This document shows positions 10,500 through 24,110 of a stretch of DNA of 64,000 nt, piece after piece. The first letter of the stretch is position 1, and each line of letters begins with the position of its first letter. The notes beneath the pieces are model-generated. The model searched no databases. It saw only the letters and a program-made list of their open reading frames with translations, and was not told where the DNA came from. This DNA is from Humulus lupulus (Eukaryota > Streptophyta > Magnoliopsida > Rosales > Cannabaceae), in contig NC_084798.1 in the NCBI RefSeq assembly GCF_963169125.1, forward strand, positions 196,411,481-196,475,480. Reading direction: 5' to 3'. Both the position numbers and the translations under genes were made by a program.

Positions 10500-11430
10500 A
10501 TTGAGATGGTGCTCAATGCTAGTTCGACGGGGCCTTCAAAATCAATATTTTCATGAAAAAATTGACTTTGCTCGATGCAATTCTTGCAAGAGGTATAATT
10601 TTCACTTGGGGTCCATTTGGGATGATTATTTTTTCGAGATCTGCCTGTTTGAGATGTGTATATGCACATTTGGGAAGTTTAAAGCTTGAAAAAAAATACC
10701 AAAATTCAAAGCAATACCCCAATTTTGGTCATACTGTAAAACTTTACACTTCCAAAATATGGATATAAACATCTCAAACATGTAGATCTCGAAAAAATAC
10801 CCAAAATAAAAAAAATCACCTCAAACGGACACCTAAGTAAAAAATTATGCTTTTTCCAAGAATTGCATCAATTACCATCGAGCAACTATCGAGTAGGGCA
10901 TTGAGCACCATTGGGCTTCATCGATTTTGCCATAAAAAATCATGTTTTTCATGTCCAACTCGATGCTCCTCAATACCAGCTCGATGGGCATTAAAAATCA
11001 AGATTTTCAAGGAAAAAATCAGCTTTACTTTATGAAACTCGATAGTTGGTCGATACGTCTCAATAGTTGTTCGATGTGATTCTTGCAAAAGGCGTAATTT
11101 TTTACTTGGATGCCTATTCGGGTTGATTTTTTTTAGTTTGGGTATTTTTTTGAGATCTACATTTTTGAATTATTTATATACACATTTGAGAAATTTAAAA
11201 CATACTAAAACATGTCTTAAACGTGAGGTATGTTTTACATTTTTGTATTTTTTTTTAAGCTTTACACTTCTCAAATATGTATATACATATATCAAATGTG
11301 TAGATCTCGAAAAAATACCCAAATTCAACAAAAAAAAAAAATACCCCAAACGGATTCCCAAGTGAAAAATTACACTTTTTGCAATTTTGCAAGAATCATA
11401 TCGAGTAACTATCAAGTTTCATTGAGCAAC
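10500..11430. repeat. Two tandem foldback (hairpin) modules upstream of GAPN
   Basis: Module 1 (about 10555-10890): the left arm carries AATTCTTGCAAGAGGTATAATTT, CACTTGGGGTCC, TCGAGATCTGCCTG, TTTGAGATGTGTATATGC. The right arm carries the complements in reverse order (TATGGATATAAACATCTCAAA, TAGATCTCGAAAAAATACC, GGACACCTAAGT, CCAAGAATTGCATC). Module 2 (about 11060-11415) repeats the same design with the same arm motifs. Between and around them are repeats of CTCGAT/TCGAG phrases. This resembles a foldback or MITE-like element present in tandem. No transposase and no clear target duplication were found. Confidence 0.6.
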
Positions 11431-12032
11431 GTCGACATTGTAGACATTATTTTCATAGAAATTGAGTGGTTATGATGGTGTGGTGGTGTCGTGGCTCCCA
11501 AGTGAAAGAGAATGAACCAAGGCAAATGATAGCATCATTTTTTTTATGTCAGTAGTGACTAGTATTTTTTGGATTAATAACTCCACAAGATGCATAGAAA
11601 TTCAAATTTCGCATTGAAAAATGACATTATATATAATTTTACTAACATTTCACATAGATCAGTTAGTTACTTACAGTAAAAGAAAAAAAAGTCCCAAGAC
11701 AAGACATGTTTTTGCAACTGTGAATTTTTATTCTTGTTTTTCTCTATCATCAATATATACCATACTCTCTTTGATTGACTGCTTCATGATAAACAAGGCT
11801 AACTTACCTATGTGCACTATCCATGGGTAGATTTTTATAGTCCACACAAACTTATACGTCAAAGGAAAGAAAAAGAAAAGAAAATAGCAAAAGAAACAAA
11901 ACAGAGAGAAAAAGAAAGAAAGTAATGAAGAGCATACTTGGCAAGCTTTGAACCACCTACATTCAACCAACCTTGTTTTTTTTTGGTCCCATTTTAGCCT
12001 CAAGCCAGCCAAAGTGTGGCTAACCTTACTCT

Positions 12033-12041
12033 TATATATAA
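12033..12041 (+). promoter_or_regulatory. TATA box of GAPN
   Basis: TATATATAA lies 214-222 bases before the GAPN start codon and is followed by a C/A- and then CT-rich leader (CTTACTCTCACCTCCTCTGC), typical of plant 5' untranslated regions. Transcription would begin near 12065-12075. This is inferred from spacing only. Confidence 0.5.
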
Positions 12042-12254
12042 TCCCCAAAAAGCCTCACCAAACCACTTCTCCCAAAAGCCAAACCAAACCCACACCAGTC
12101 ACTCTTACTCTCACCTCCTCTGCTCTTCTTCCTCACCCCCAAACTCTCATCACCTGAACTTCTACACATATAAGAAAACTTGGGTTGTTATCAATTCATT
12201 TAGAAAAGGGAAAAGAATTCTCCCTTTCTTATTTTTTCTTTTGGTTGAGAAATT

Positions 12255-13065
12255 ATGGCTGGGACTGGAGTTTTTGCAGATGTTATTGATGGAGATGTGT
12301 ACAAGTACTACTGTGATGGAGAGTGGAAGAAATCTTCTTCTGCTAAAAGTGTTGCTATAATTAACCCCACTACTCGAAAGACCCAGTACAAGGTTCAAGG
12401 TGATAATACTGCTAATCATCATCAGTAATTTTCATTGTTTAAATTTCCTGGTTTTGAATGCAAATATGTATGGTTGTAACAGCTTGCACACAAGAGGAGG
12501 TGAACAAGGTTATGGAGATAGCCAAAGCAGCTCAAAAATCATGGGCAAAGACTCCTCTTTGGAAACGAGCTGAGCTACTTCACAAAGCGGCTGCTATTCT
12601 CAAGGAGCACAAAGCTCCAATTGCTGAGTGTCTCGTTAAAGAAATTGCTAAACCAGCCAAAGATGCTGTCACTGAGGTACTTGTGTGTGTTTTTTTTAAT
12701 TATTATTTATGTTTGATGGTTTTTATGCATGATCGAGGAGTTCTCAAGGTGATTGATGAAATGTCTTTGAGCTTTTGTGAAGGTTGTGAGGTCTGGAGAT
12801 CTGGTGTCTTATTGTGCGGAAGAAGGGGTTAGGATTTTGGGAGAAGGGAAGTTTTTGGTTTCTGACAGTTTTCCCGGAAATGAGAGGACCAAGTATTGTC
12901 TCACTTCAAAGGTACATCTAATTATCTATTATATCTATAAGTTTTGCTAAGAATAATGTGTTTGGGAGAGCATATTTTAGTGCAAGTAAAGTAATGCTAT
13001 TCGGTTCTAGCACTTCTTGGAAGACATTAAGAAGATAGATGGACCCACATCCACATGGTAGTATT

Positions 13066-13099
<34 letters not shown>

Positions 13100-16000
13100 A
13101 AATACATAGAAGTGTGGATGTTGCAATTTATTTAATTATTTTGTTTTATATGGAATTTGTTTTATATATATTTTTTTATTTATTATAATTTAATAGAGTG
13201 ACTGATCAAAATGTCACACATATTTCAATTCAAGTATATATTTATATGTCACATGAATTATTTATTTGTATAGTTGTCACTTATAGGTTATTATAATATA
13301 TATTATTTATTTATTTCTGTAGTAATAAGGAAAAAAATTTCATTCTATTTTTTTTATCATATTTTGTATTTTTTTTATTTTATACTCTAATTTATCTTTT
13401 TTAGATTTTCTTTTTATTCTTTATATTTACTAATTAATGTATAGAGACACTATATTAACTATTTTGTCTTCTTATACATAGCTTTTTTTTTTTTTTTGTC
13501 TTTCCTTTCAAATATTTTTGTTTTTCTCATTTGTTTATTATTATTTTTTTTACTAATAATTTAATTTGTTACCTAATCTTTCAGTTATCTATATATATAA
13601 TATTTTTATATATATCATATTCTTTATTTATTTAAAATTTATTCAAAAATCATAAAAACATAATATATATATTTATATATTTGAGCCGTGCAGAGCTAGA
13701 TTTGTTTATTGACGCAAGCTTAAGCAAATTGTTCTGTAGAACTTGTCTTGAGTGGGTCATATGGACAAGTTCAATCGGCAAAAGATGAGCTTTAATGAAA
13801 AAAAAAACTACTTTTACGTCATGCTATGATTATTTATTTATGTTTATTTCTTAAGCCACCCTCTCTTGCTTGAAAATTGTAACTGAATTTTGTTAATATA
13901 TTTGTCTTGGCTTATTGTCCTGCTCTTTCTGTTTATCTCAGTATGTTTTGCACCTTTTGTTTTCCTTAGTCAAATGTTATATTTTAAGTCACTGAAAACC
14001 ATGTTTTTGTGGATATTAGTTTTTTATGTTGTAATCAAATAAAAAACAATCATACCGTCAAAAATTAAACTCTCTTAAACAAACACTTCAATTTTTGTCT
14101 AATTTTTTTTGCTTTAAGTAAAGAAAAAATAAATTTATAAAAAATTAAACATGATTTAATATAGTTCAATGTCATTTGCAGATTCCTCTAGGTGTGGTAT
14201 TAGCTATTCCACCATTTAACTACCCTGTCAACCTTGCTGTCTCAAAAATTGCTCCTGCACTTATAGCTGGAAACTCCCTTGTGCTCAAGCCCCCAACTCA
14301 GGTAATATACCATGCTAATGGCTTTGTAACTTTAACCAAGTTCCAACTCGCTGATTACTGATATCATATTTATGGAGATTATCAACTTTAAAATGCTAAC
14401 TAATGAAAACATGTATACATAGTACTTAGCAAATCCATCAATGGATTAGTCCTCTGAATCTTTTGATCACTTCTTTTAAGGGTGCTGTGTCATGTCTCCA
14501 CATGGTGCACTGCTTTCACTTAGCTGGGTTTCCCAAAGGCCTTATTAGCTGTGTCACTGGGAAGGGGTCTGAGATTGGTGACTTCCTTACCATGCACCCT
14601 GGAGTAAACTGTATAAGGTAATTTCTACTCTTCATTCTCTGATAGTACTATTTTAGGCCCTCTCTTTCTCAGTTGTCTATGCATTCTTTTGCGTACTCCT
14701 GAATTCATTCCTTCACAGCTTCACCGGTGGAGACACAGGTATTGCAATCTCAAAGAAGGCAGGCATGATACCTCTCCAGATGGAGTTGGGAGGAAAAGAT
14801 GCATGCATTGTGCTTGAGGATGCTGATCTGGATTTGGTGGCTGCAAACATCATAAAAGGAGGCTTTTCTTACAGGTGAAAATGATTTCGAACTAGTTAAA
14901 CTCATACTTGATACTTGGTTTGTTTATCATCATTGAGAGATAGGAACATTTTATCCTTGGAAACATAGTCATATAGAAGAATCAAGAAGTTGACATAATG
15001 TATTGTTTTTCTCAACAGTGGTCAAAGGTGCACTGCTGTTAAAGTTGTTTTGGTAATGGAATCCGTTGCTGATGACCTTGTTGAGAAAGTGAAGGCCAGG
15101 GTAGCAAAACTGAGTGTTGGACCACCTGAGGTAGACAGCGATATCACTCCTGTTGTTTCCGAATCTTCAGCGAATTTCATTGAAGGATTGGTTAAGGATG
15201 CTAAAGAGAAAGGAGCAACATTTTGCCAGGAGTACAAAAGAGAGGGCAATCTTATCTGGCCTTTATTATTAGATAATGTCAGGCCTGATATGAGAATTGC
15301 ATGGGAAGAGCCATTTGGACCAGTTTTACCAGTTATTAGGATTAGCTCTGTTGAAGAAGGAATCCACCACTGCAATGCCAGCAATTTTGGACTCCAGGTA
15401 CATACTTGTCTCCAGTATTTAATAGCTCTCAACAAAAAATAAATAAAAAAAATAAACAAACATATTATCTCCTCATCTTCTGATCATCTGCCATCAACAG
15501 TTCCATTCTCAACACATTTGTCTTTTCTGATACATATGCTCAGAACTTTTCTAATTGGTTATACCAGAATCATCTTGATTGATGTGCAATGTTATCTACT
15601 GTGTTTTTAACACAATAAACTTGTTTTTTTATTCCTAAGTTTATTTTATTATTTTCTTTTTTGGCTGGTTCTGCTTCTGACATCCTCAGTTCGACCAAGG
15701 CCTTCTTATCCCATAAACAATTGAATTTGAAATTACCCTTATGTAAAACTACCACGGTTATCTATGATCTAACAATTGATAATCTTGGTCGTGTTTACTA
15801 ATCTGTAATGAACAGTAAAAGAAATGAAAATAAGAAAAAATAGATAGATACAAGCCAAAAATGAAAGTACAAAAGCAAAAGTTAGTAGGATTATGCTAAT
15901 TCATTTCTAATCTCTCTTTTACTCATTGTCCTAAAATTGGATCATGTTTTAAACAGGGTTGTGTCTTCACAAGGGACATCAACAAGGCAATCCTAATTGG

Positions 16001-16272
16001 CGATGCAATGGAGACTGGAACCGTTCAGATAAACTCTGCACCAGCTCGTGGACCAGATCATTTCCCATTCCAGGTAAACTCTTCTTATACACACACCGTA
16101 AGATTATATTGAGGTAAACATTTTCTTTGAATCCAAACATATTCTTGATTGGCTGCAGGGCATAAAAGACAGTGGCATTGGGTCACAAGGGATCACAAAC
16201 AGCATTAACATGATGACCAAAGTGAAGACCACTGTTATTAACTTGCCAACTCCTTCTTACACCATGGGTTAG
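12255..16272 (+). CDS. GAPN: Non-phosphorylating NADP-dependent glyceraldehyde-3-phosphate dehydrogenase (ALDH11A), nine exons
   Basis: Oxidises glyceraldehyde 3-phosphate to 3-phosphoglycerate with NADP+ in the cytosol, giving NADPH without ATP. Exons: 12255-12399, 12483-12676, 12783-12911, 14182-14301, 14481-14617, 14719-14874, 15019-15397, 15957-16073, 16159-16272. All introns are GT..AG. The joined frame is 1491 bases, 496 residues plus TAG, the usual plant length. Starts [13 protein letters not shown], ends PTPSYTMG. Visible ALDH residues: Asn169 (PPFNYP), Lys192 (KPPTQ), Glu264 (ELGGKD) and nucleophile Cys298 (GQRCTAV), all at canonical numbers; EEPFGP near residue 390. The codon for Ser242 and that for Ser294 are split by introns. 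Intron 3 is largest (1270 bases, AT-rich, with an (AT)n tract near 13063-13096). The 3' untranslated region probably ends near 16600. No defects seen, so likely expressed. Confidence 0.97.
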
Positions 16273-19200
16273 TAGTAATACCCTTTTAAGGAATTGGATA
16301 TTCAAATTCAAGAGTACTTAGTGTTGTAGCAGATGAGTAGTGGTACTATGTGATCAGAAGACTTATAAATAATAATTGTATTATAAGTATAATTATTATT
16401 TAGTAATTGAGTATTATTAGAAAGTAAAAATAATGTGAAGACTCTTGCTTGCTACAATAATCTACTTTGTAGTTATGATGTAAATGCAAGAAAGAAAACA
16501 AGAAGAAAAATAGAAAGAGAATGGTTTTCTTTTGCTTCTGTTGTAATTGTTTGCTATGTTAACCAAAAAGGTTATAAAATCTTCATATGAATAAGAACTT
16601 GGCATATTGTAAAGCCTTATTTATTGGCTTATTTCTAGTTCACATTGTTGTTTGAAATTGAAGCATTTTCTCTACTTTAAGAGTATTTAAGTACTTCTTA
16701 TTCTTAATTTATAAAGGCTTTTAATCAATGTTTGAGGTTTGAAGTTGAAATCAACCTACCTTTTCTCACATTTTAAAAATAAAAATAATATTAATATATT
16801 TGGTTCAATTACAAATATAGCTTGCCTTGATTGAGAAAACGACATGAAAATTCCCTCTTTTGAGCTTTTCGGCCCAATGCCGCAATACTCAAAGATGGGC
16901 TGGACTTCTCAGTATTAGGGAGACTTTAAGAAATAGCCCAACTTTTAAGCCCAATTTGGTACGTACATCTCTTTTTCTAAGCAATGGTGTGCCTTGATTT
17001 TGGTATTTGTTAAAATAAATGGACAGTTAATTTGATACCGAGATGTATGTAACCCAATTACAAGTTCAATCTTATACAAGATTATTTCAGTTTAAATGTC
17101 CCATTGAGGTTTAATAAATTAATTATTTCTTATTTGTAAGTTATTTATTGCAAAATTATTATTAAGTGATATTGGTGCTTACATAAGTTTGAAATGAATT
17201 TGAATTTTGCAGGTTATGGTGAATGTACTCCACATCGACTTCCAAAATCCAAGATTTAGAAGATTCATGTGAATGGTGACACAATTTCATGTTGTAATAA
17301 TCACTATGGATCTTCCATATAGAAAGATTTCATACAAGATTACCCCACACAAGACCATAATATATATATATATATATTTGAAGGATTGTAAGAGCCAAAA
17401 TTTTCATTTAGAAATTAGATGAAACATGCTGTTTTACTAATATAAATTGACATGTGACACTCCCACATACAATCTCATAATATAATAAATCTATAGTAAA
17501 ACACAACATTTTATTAAATCATAAATGATTCTGTCATTGTTTCTAAGAAGTCGGATACTAAATTTAATTTGAACTATTTTAACAGAGAAAAACTAAACTG
17601 TTGAATCAATCAAATAAGTTATATTTTTCTCACTCTTATAATTCCTATAAATTGGACAAGGTTTGCTCGAGAAAACAACTTTAGATTGTTCATTATGTTA
17701 TTATGTTGTTGAATTGTTGAAAAAAAATAATTTCTAACTTAAGCATCAAAATATTTTTTTTACATGTAACCACCGTAAGTTGTTTACATCGTTCATCCAA
17801 ATATCGATAATGAGCATAATATCAATTTTGGCATTGAGTCATGACCTACATAATCATTGATCTTGATTACAAATATGAAAAGTAGTCAAGAGTAGAAATT
17901 TGGGTCTAATAACAAGCACATTGCTAAATTAAGATAAAGGTATGATAGTGAAACCAAAAAATATTAGACATATGTATGAAATTTTTAAATGAGCAGAGAG
18001 CATTCTGAGCTTTTGCTCTTGTATATGGCAGATTTTTGGAATTGTAATTTGTCGAATCTTGAAGCTATTAATACAATTGAGAGAAGAGCAAGAAATAAAA
18101 AATGATAAAGAGAAAGACGAAGGATAGACATCTTAGGTTTTTCTTTTAATTATATTAAGTAATTTAAACTGAATATAGTATAATTATTATTCTAGCAATT
18201 ACACATTGTAAAATATATGGATTAATATGACTTTTTATAAGTATACTATATGTATAGTTTGAACGTAGAAAATTCATCTAATCATTACTTGAAACAAAAG
18301 AAATCAAAATAATGCATTTCTTAAAAATTTATGAAAAATGTAGAAGGGTAACAAAAGCATTATACTCCATTTCAAAAAAAAAAAAAAGCATTATACTCTA
18401 ATAATGTGCATTATTTATTTTAGCACGAAACTCTAAATTAATACCTAAAGACCAATAATAGGAATATTTTTTTTTTCAATTATTATTCTACCTACCCTAT
18501 TCTATTACTACAATTTTTTTTTGTTCTTTTGTTTGTTTGTGAAAAGAAGAATGTAAATGAGAACATAGATAAGAAAAAAATTGTTAAGAAAGCACAATCA
18601 TTTAAAATAGGGGTAAATATTAATGTCACATTTTAGACACCTTGTATTCATAATGATTGTAAAGAGAGTGCTTATTCATTTTATGAGTAATTCATAAGCA
18701 ATCTTTTTTTTTTCTTCCATAAATTAAACATTCTATGTGGAAACAAGCTTGTTGGCATGCTATTTATGATTAAAAAATAATAATAACACTAAAAAAAGTC
18801 AATATGCTTTCATCAAAAAAAAAAGTCAATATGCTTGTGAGTAACCGTGTTAAACATGCTTTTGTCCGACAATAATTCAAAAACCCTATCCCAATTTAGT
18901 TTTATCGTTCCATCAATTTTTTAATACTTTTGATTTTACTTTGGAAACTCTTTTTTCTTTCTTTTATATAATAATGAAATATATTATACAACACTAAAAA
19001 GGGTTTAGTTAAGGCACTTTTTAGAAACCTATTTTTTCTATTAAAGCCTTTTGTGTAACTACTAGGGAATATAATTGAGGCAAAACCCACTTAAACCCAT
19101 CCATATTGGTTAATTATTTTATCATATATATATATATATATGTATCTAATAGTCCAAAGAAAAAAATAATTATTGCTTCTCTTAAAGTCTTATCCACATT

Positions 19201-19915
19201 CTCATTCAAATTATTAACAAGTGCTAAAAGACCTCCAAAATCACCTAATTCCTATTATTGGCCTAAGCATTCTTGGATTCCAACTTTTTTTAATTGAAAT
19301 TAATTAATAAGTTTTTTCATCTCAATTTCCTAATCTTCTTTTTCAGAAGAGTCAGTCCAAGTGGATCTTTGCCCAATATTGTCTAATGTCTATAGGGTCC
19401 ATTTTGTGGATCCCATCCCTTTTGAAATAATTAATTAAAGATATTAATATATAGTCTAATCAATTAGCAAATTAATTAATTCTAGGAGGATTATTTAGGA
19501 CTCTAGCTAGTATTTTTTTTCTCTCTCAAAAAAAGAAGAAGGAAAAAAAAATGAAATTATTCTTATTAATCATCTCATAAAGTGCTTATTACTTTTTTAT
19601 TTTTTGGTATCATATATTTTTGTAGGGGATGTCCACTTGATTAAGGCCAACTCCAATCATAAAATGCATTTTGTAGTTGAACCAATATCAAAATGATGTA
19701 ATTTTAGCACCATATTTTTTTTTTCATCCCAACCATATCACTAAAATTTTCACTAAAAAATATATTCTATATTATCTTATATATAAAATAATATATATAT
19801 ATATTTACTTATTATTAAATACTAATATAAAAATCAAAAGAGTAAATAAATTTTTTTGTTGTTGCTCACCATATTTGGTGGGGTACTGTAGCTTGACAAC
19901 ATGATGGTGAGATAA
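16273..19915. other. AT-rich intergenic region downstream of GAPN
   Basis: No credible ORF. The GAPN 3' untranslated region occupies roughly the first 330 bases. It contains (AT)n tracts (about 17361-17379, 19125-19140), A/T homopolymers, and two short direct duplications around A-runs: GCATTATACTC near 18357 and 18388, and AAAGTCAATATGCTT near 18796 and 18821. A segment from about 19645 (GGCCAACTCCAATCATAAAATGC) resembles a MITE end but I could not find its partner. Confidence 0.6.
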
Positions 19916-20135
19916 GAGCTTCTCCAATCGGACTGCAAAATAGCAAATATAGTGCTAAAAAATCACAAAAACAAATTAAACTCAACTGTATTTTTCCCAC
20001 CATCATTTTATATATAAGTTAAAATAATAAAATAAAATAATTGTTAATCCATCCAAAATACAATTGAGCTAGATTTGCTTTTGTGCTTTTTTAGCATTAT
20101 ATTTATTGTTTTGGAGTCCGATTAGAGCAACATCA
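19916..20135. mobile_element. MITE-like element with inverted ends
   Basis: The left end GAGCTTCTCCAATCGGACTG, then CAAAATAGCAAATATAGTGC and TAAAAAATCACAAAA, is matched by the reverse complement of the right end (GATGTTGCTCTAATCGGACT, then CCAAAACAATAAATATAATGC and TAAAAAAGCACAAAA). Arms of about 75 bases flank a short AT-rich centre. No convincing target duplication, so the superfamily is not set. Confidence 0.6.
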
Positions 20136-21148
20136 AGCAAAGTTATTTGGATCAAGATTGAAGTGATCATTGGGTTATTAACCATTTGTGAGTGGGAAGA
20201 AGGGTTGGCACTTTATGGAATATGCTTCTAATTTAAAATTCCTTTTCTCATGCCTCTTAAATTAATTCTTTTATATATAAGAGCTTACACTTTTATTAAT
20301 TATTTTTTACTTAAATTAAACCTCTCTCTAGAGTTGACTATATCACTAATTGACAATATTAAATTCAAAGTGAAAAGTGTCACTTCTCTCTCTCTCCCTG
20401 CTCTGATTTAGGTTAGACTAGGAGAAAGATAAATTGATGACGTCTAGCTTCTAATTTATGGCATCAAAATAGGAATATTCTATTTTGATATATTAATTAG
20501 AAAAAAATATCATTTTTGCAAAACCTAAAATGAATTTTCAATTTTTTAATTTGATTTAAAATAATATTCTGAATGTATGTTTTGTCAAATTGATTACTTA
20601 TAAAGACTTCAATAATCTTAACTTTATATATTTAAAATTCATTTTTTTTAGAATTTTTATTATCAATACAAAATACTTTTTAAAAACATTAATTAAAATG
20701 AGTTTCTATTATTTATTTATAAAACTAATTTAAAGAAAATAAATTAAAAATCATTTTAATTTTTAAGTTTAAATAAATCAAAAGCTAATTACCATATTTT
20801 TATTTATTTTTTAAATCTAAAAATATATTTTTAAAGATATTAGAATATTAAAGTTGAGATTGTATAAGTTTTATCATAAAAAAATTAGTCCGACTATAAC
20901 CAGACTCATGGTACGGCTATATATTATTCTTTGTCAAAATATACTCAAATCTCATAAAAAAATATAGGGCTATGCTTGTAATTATTCTACATAAATATAT
21001 TATGTATAGAGTAGGAATTTAGAGACTTAAAACCTATTCGTTTTATATTTATATATTTGCAATATAATATATTGTAGAATTAACTAAATAAGCTAATAGA
21101 TCTAGTGCCTTATATTTTTCTAGTAATGTACATTAGAAATTCATATAA
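20136..21148. other. AT-rich intergenic, no gene seen
   Basis: Low-complexity AT-rich sequence. A CT-microsatellite-like run is present near 20383-20398. Nothing else assignable. Confidence 0.6.
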
Positions 21149-21501
21149 CATCATAAAAATATATAGCATATAAAGTATTTGAATAATTCAACTATTGAGA
21201 TAATATAGATGGATAGTACAACACTATCTATTAAGTCTTCCTCCTTGTATCTTTATTTTTGAAGCAATTTTTCAGGTTATAGAATTGTGATGAGACAATA
21301 TATATTTGTATAGTTAAGGTGGGGACTTCAGTTAACTAGAAATCTTATATTTTTGCTTCAACTAGACTATTGTTGATGTTAAGCTCATTAATCACAAATC
21401 ATTTAAAATTACATGGGTTAAATTGGCAAATAACTATTCATCAACTCATATTTTGACAAAACAATTAAAAACATTAATGTAACCCCATAAATATTCTGAC
21501 A
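21149..21501 (-). repeat. Left (3') LTR of the F3 element
   Basis: About 353 bases. Ends on the plus strand in ATATTCTGACA, directly followed by the complement of the polypurine tract. It lacks several short insertions seen in the right copy. Confidence 0.7.
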
Positions 21502-21515
21502 TTCTCCCACTAGGA
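21502..21515 (-). other. Polypurine tract of the F3 element
   Basis: The plus strand reads TTCTCCCACTAGGA, so the element strand has TCCTAGTGGGAGAA immediately before its 3' LTR, the expected plus-strand priming site. Confidence 0.65.
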
Positions 21516-23908
21516 CTACATTAAATTTTTAATACATATATATATTAAAATAATTTTATTTACAGAAAACAGCTCATGGTTTGGATAAAAAAATAATTGT
21601 GACCACTTTATAAAACCAATAGTTATTTGATAACATCTAAAATAACCGGTCCAATTTAATATTTGATATTAAACTATGACAATCACTTTGCTTTCTAATC
21701 AACAAAAGACATTCATAATCACAAATACCAAAATATTAAATTGACATGGCTAATAAGTCTAGTAGTGTGGTAAGGAATTATGTTCAACATGTGATCAATA
21801 ATATAACATAATCTCCTTATCAGTCATCTATTTCACTGATACCATGATGCCTAATAAATAAGTCAGAGAAATTACATACCACTGATTTTGTGATGCTTAA
21901 CAAGTAAGCAGTGATGATAATCATACCACTGCTTAATAAAATAAGTCAGTGTGATATCATTAACTCTGTTTAAGAAATAAGACAATATGATATCCTTGCC
22001 ATTAAACTAATAAGCTCAAATGACGAAAACCACAACATATTTTCAATTTAACATTCTCGAGAATATAACAAAACATAAATGAAAGTATAAACATTCAATA
22101 ATAATAAAAAATATTGAAACATAAAACAATTTATGTAGTTCATAACTTCAATAAGAAAATTATAAATAATCATATTTATAGTAGATAAAAGAAACAATAA
22201 AGAAAACTCCCTCTAATCCAAAAGATCAAAAAAGTCTAAAATGTCTAACAGCGCAAGCTAAATGAAATGTCTTTAATACGAATGAACATAAAAAATATTA
22301 TTCAAAATAATCATGAAAGTAGACTGCAACCAAATGATAACAATTTCTAGTAGTTTGACTCAATCTGAAGTTCAATAGAGGTATTAATGTTGTTCACAAA
22401 AAAAGAGACTATAAATACAAAAATGAACAACTTGATAAAATTATGAGCAAGACAATAAAAAAATATTTATAGAGAGTTAAGATAGTCACCGTAAACTCTC
22501 ATTTCGGGTGAGAATATGATACACATATGATCTCTCTTCATGAAGTGTAAAAGAAAAAACAAATATAAATTAAAAATTTATTACTTTTGGACAAATAAAT
22601 TCTTAAGAAATATACATTGATTTAAACCAAAAACTAAAACAAATATACACATCAAAATTATTAGCTTTGGGCAAAGAATTTTAAACATGCACATTTATCA
22701 TTAACACACTTCATAGACCGTAACTAATATATATGACTACCTCATTTGGGTAAGTAATTACACATTAATTAGCCAAAAGAAATATTGTCTACAAAAAAAA
22801 ATAAATTTGGTAATAAAAAATCATTGAAAAATTAATAAATCAATCGCTTTGGTGAAATAATATTCACAATTTTCATCCAAATCCTTCAAAAAAATTGCTC
22901 ATAATATGTTGATAATCAAGATAAAGTGTCCTCCATAACACTCTATGTCAACAAATCAAGGTAGTCACTTAGAACAACAAAAATAATTTAATTGACAAAA
23001 ATGAAGTCATAGCATTTGAGTAGAGAATCCACCATGAATTGGAGGGTAGCCAAGAAAGTGAGTGTGTACAAAAGAATGAGAATATACTCAAATAATTTTA
23101 AGTGATTTCAAGTTTTCAAAAAAAATATGAAAAAAATATTTATTATTATTTAATAACTGAATAAACTGTATTAATTCAATAATAATTGTTTGGTGACGTC
23201 AAAAAATTAATTAAAATCATAGAAAAATTAAAAATTAAATTCTAATGAATTTGGAAAAAATTTGTTGAAAAGCGATGCCTGGAAGTGCCGCACTCGCCCC
23301 CACTCTCCACTGCCAATAATGGGCTTTGCCCAAAAATGTCTTCTTCCACCTCCAGCTGGGGCTACAAATGGGTACCCGACCCAGAATCGAACCCAATCGG
23401 GTCGGAGGTGATTTTGGCAAAAAAATGTATTTTTGTAGAAAATTTAAAGAGGGGTTTTTCTTAGAGATGGATGACTAACATATCTAGATGATTTAACTTA
23501 AGAAAAACAAAGAAAATGACCTAGATCTAGAGCACCAATGGTCGAAAATTTGAAAGAGAAAAAGAAATTGTACTGAATTTCTTCATTAAATTGAAGAAGT
23601 TAGGCGAATAAGGAAGAATCATTCAATCTATAATATAAACCTTAAAAATTAAAGATTCTAAATCATTGTCATAATCTTTGTTAGGAGAAACCCTAAAAAT
23701 TTAAACACAAAATTCTCTCACATTAACCAACAAAAAATAACCATAAAATATATGAATAGAAAGCTTATGATATGAGGAATAAAAGCCCTAAAATTTCATC
23801 AACAACAAATAAAAATTTCAACATAAAATCATGAAATCAATTTTGAATATGTAATTAATCACATGATTAAACATAAATAATAGGTCCTAAATTACATACA
23901 ATTGGAAA

Positions 23909-23918
23909 TCTGATACCA
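23909..23918 (-). other. Primer-binding site of the F3 element
   Basis: TGGTATCAGA on the minus strand abuts the LTR end and matches the start of the common initiator methionine tRNA primer site (TGGTATCAGAGC). Confidence 0.75.
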
Positions 23919-24110
23919 CATCATAAAATTATATTGCATATAATTTAGAACATTATGAGTATTTGAATAATTGAATGATATTAAAGATATCCCTGCTTAA
24001 TCCATTGAGATAATATAGATTGATAGTACAACACTATCTACTAAGCATTCCTCCCTAGATCTCTATTTCTGAAGTAGTATTTTAGATCATACAATTGTAA
24101 TGAGACAATA

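Noticed and set aside
11728..12048. 106-residue minus-strand ORF in the GAPN promoter
   Set aside because: Phe/Tyr-rich translation of an A-rich region; no conserved features, overlaps the GAPN TATA box and leader.
13063..13096. (AT)n tract in GAPN intron 3
   Set aside because: A simple microsatellite, common in plant introns.
15022..15459. 145-residue minus-strand ORF
   Set aside because: It is the complement of GAPN exon 7 and its intron edge, so an overlap artefact.
17213..17270. Short coding-like stretch after a TTGCAG site downstream of GAPN
   Set aside because: GAPN already ends with a complete C-terminus at 16272; this has no matching frame or partner exon.
23235..23420. GC-rich patch with a minus-strand GGTTCGATTCTGG resembling a tRNA B box, and a 61-residue ORF
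   Set aside because: No A box at the right distance, no tRNA fold, and the ORF resembles nothing I recognise; it lies in the non-coding interior of the F3 LTR element.
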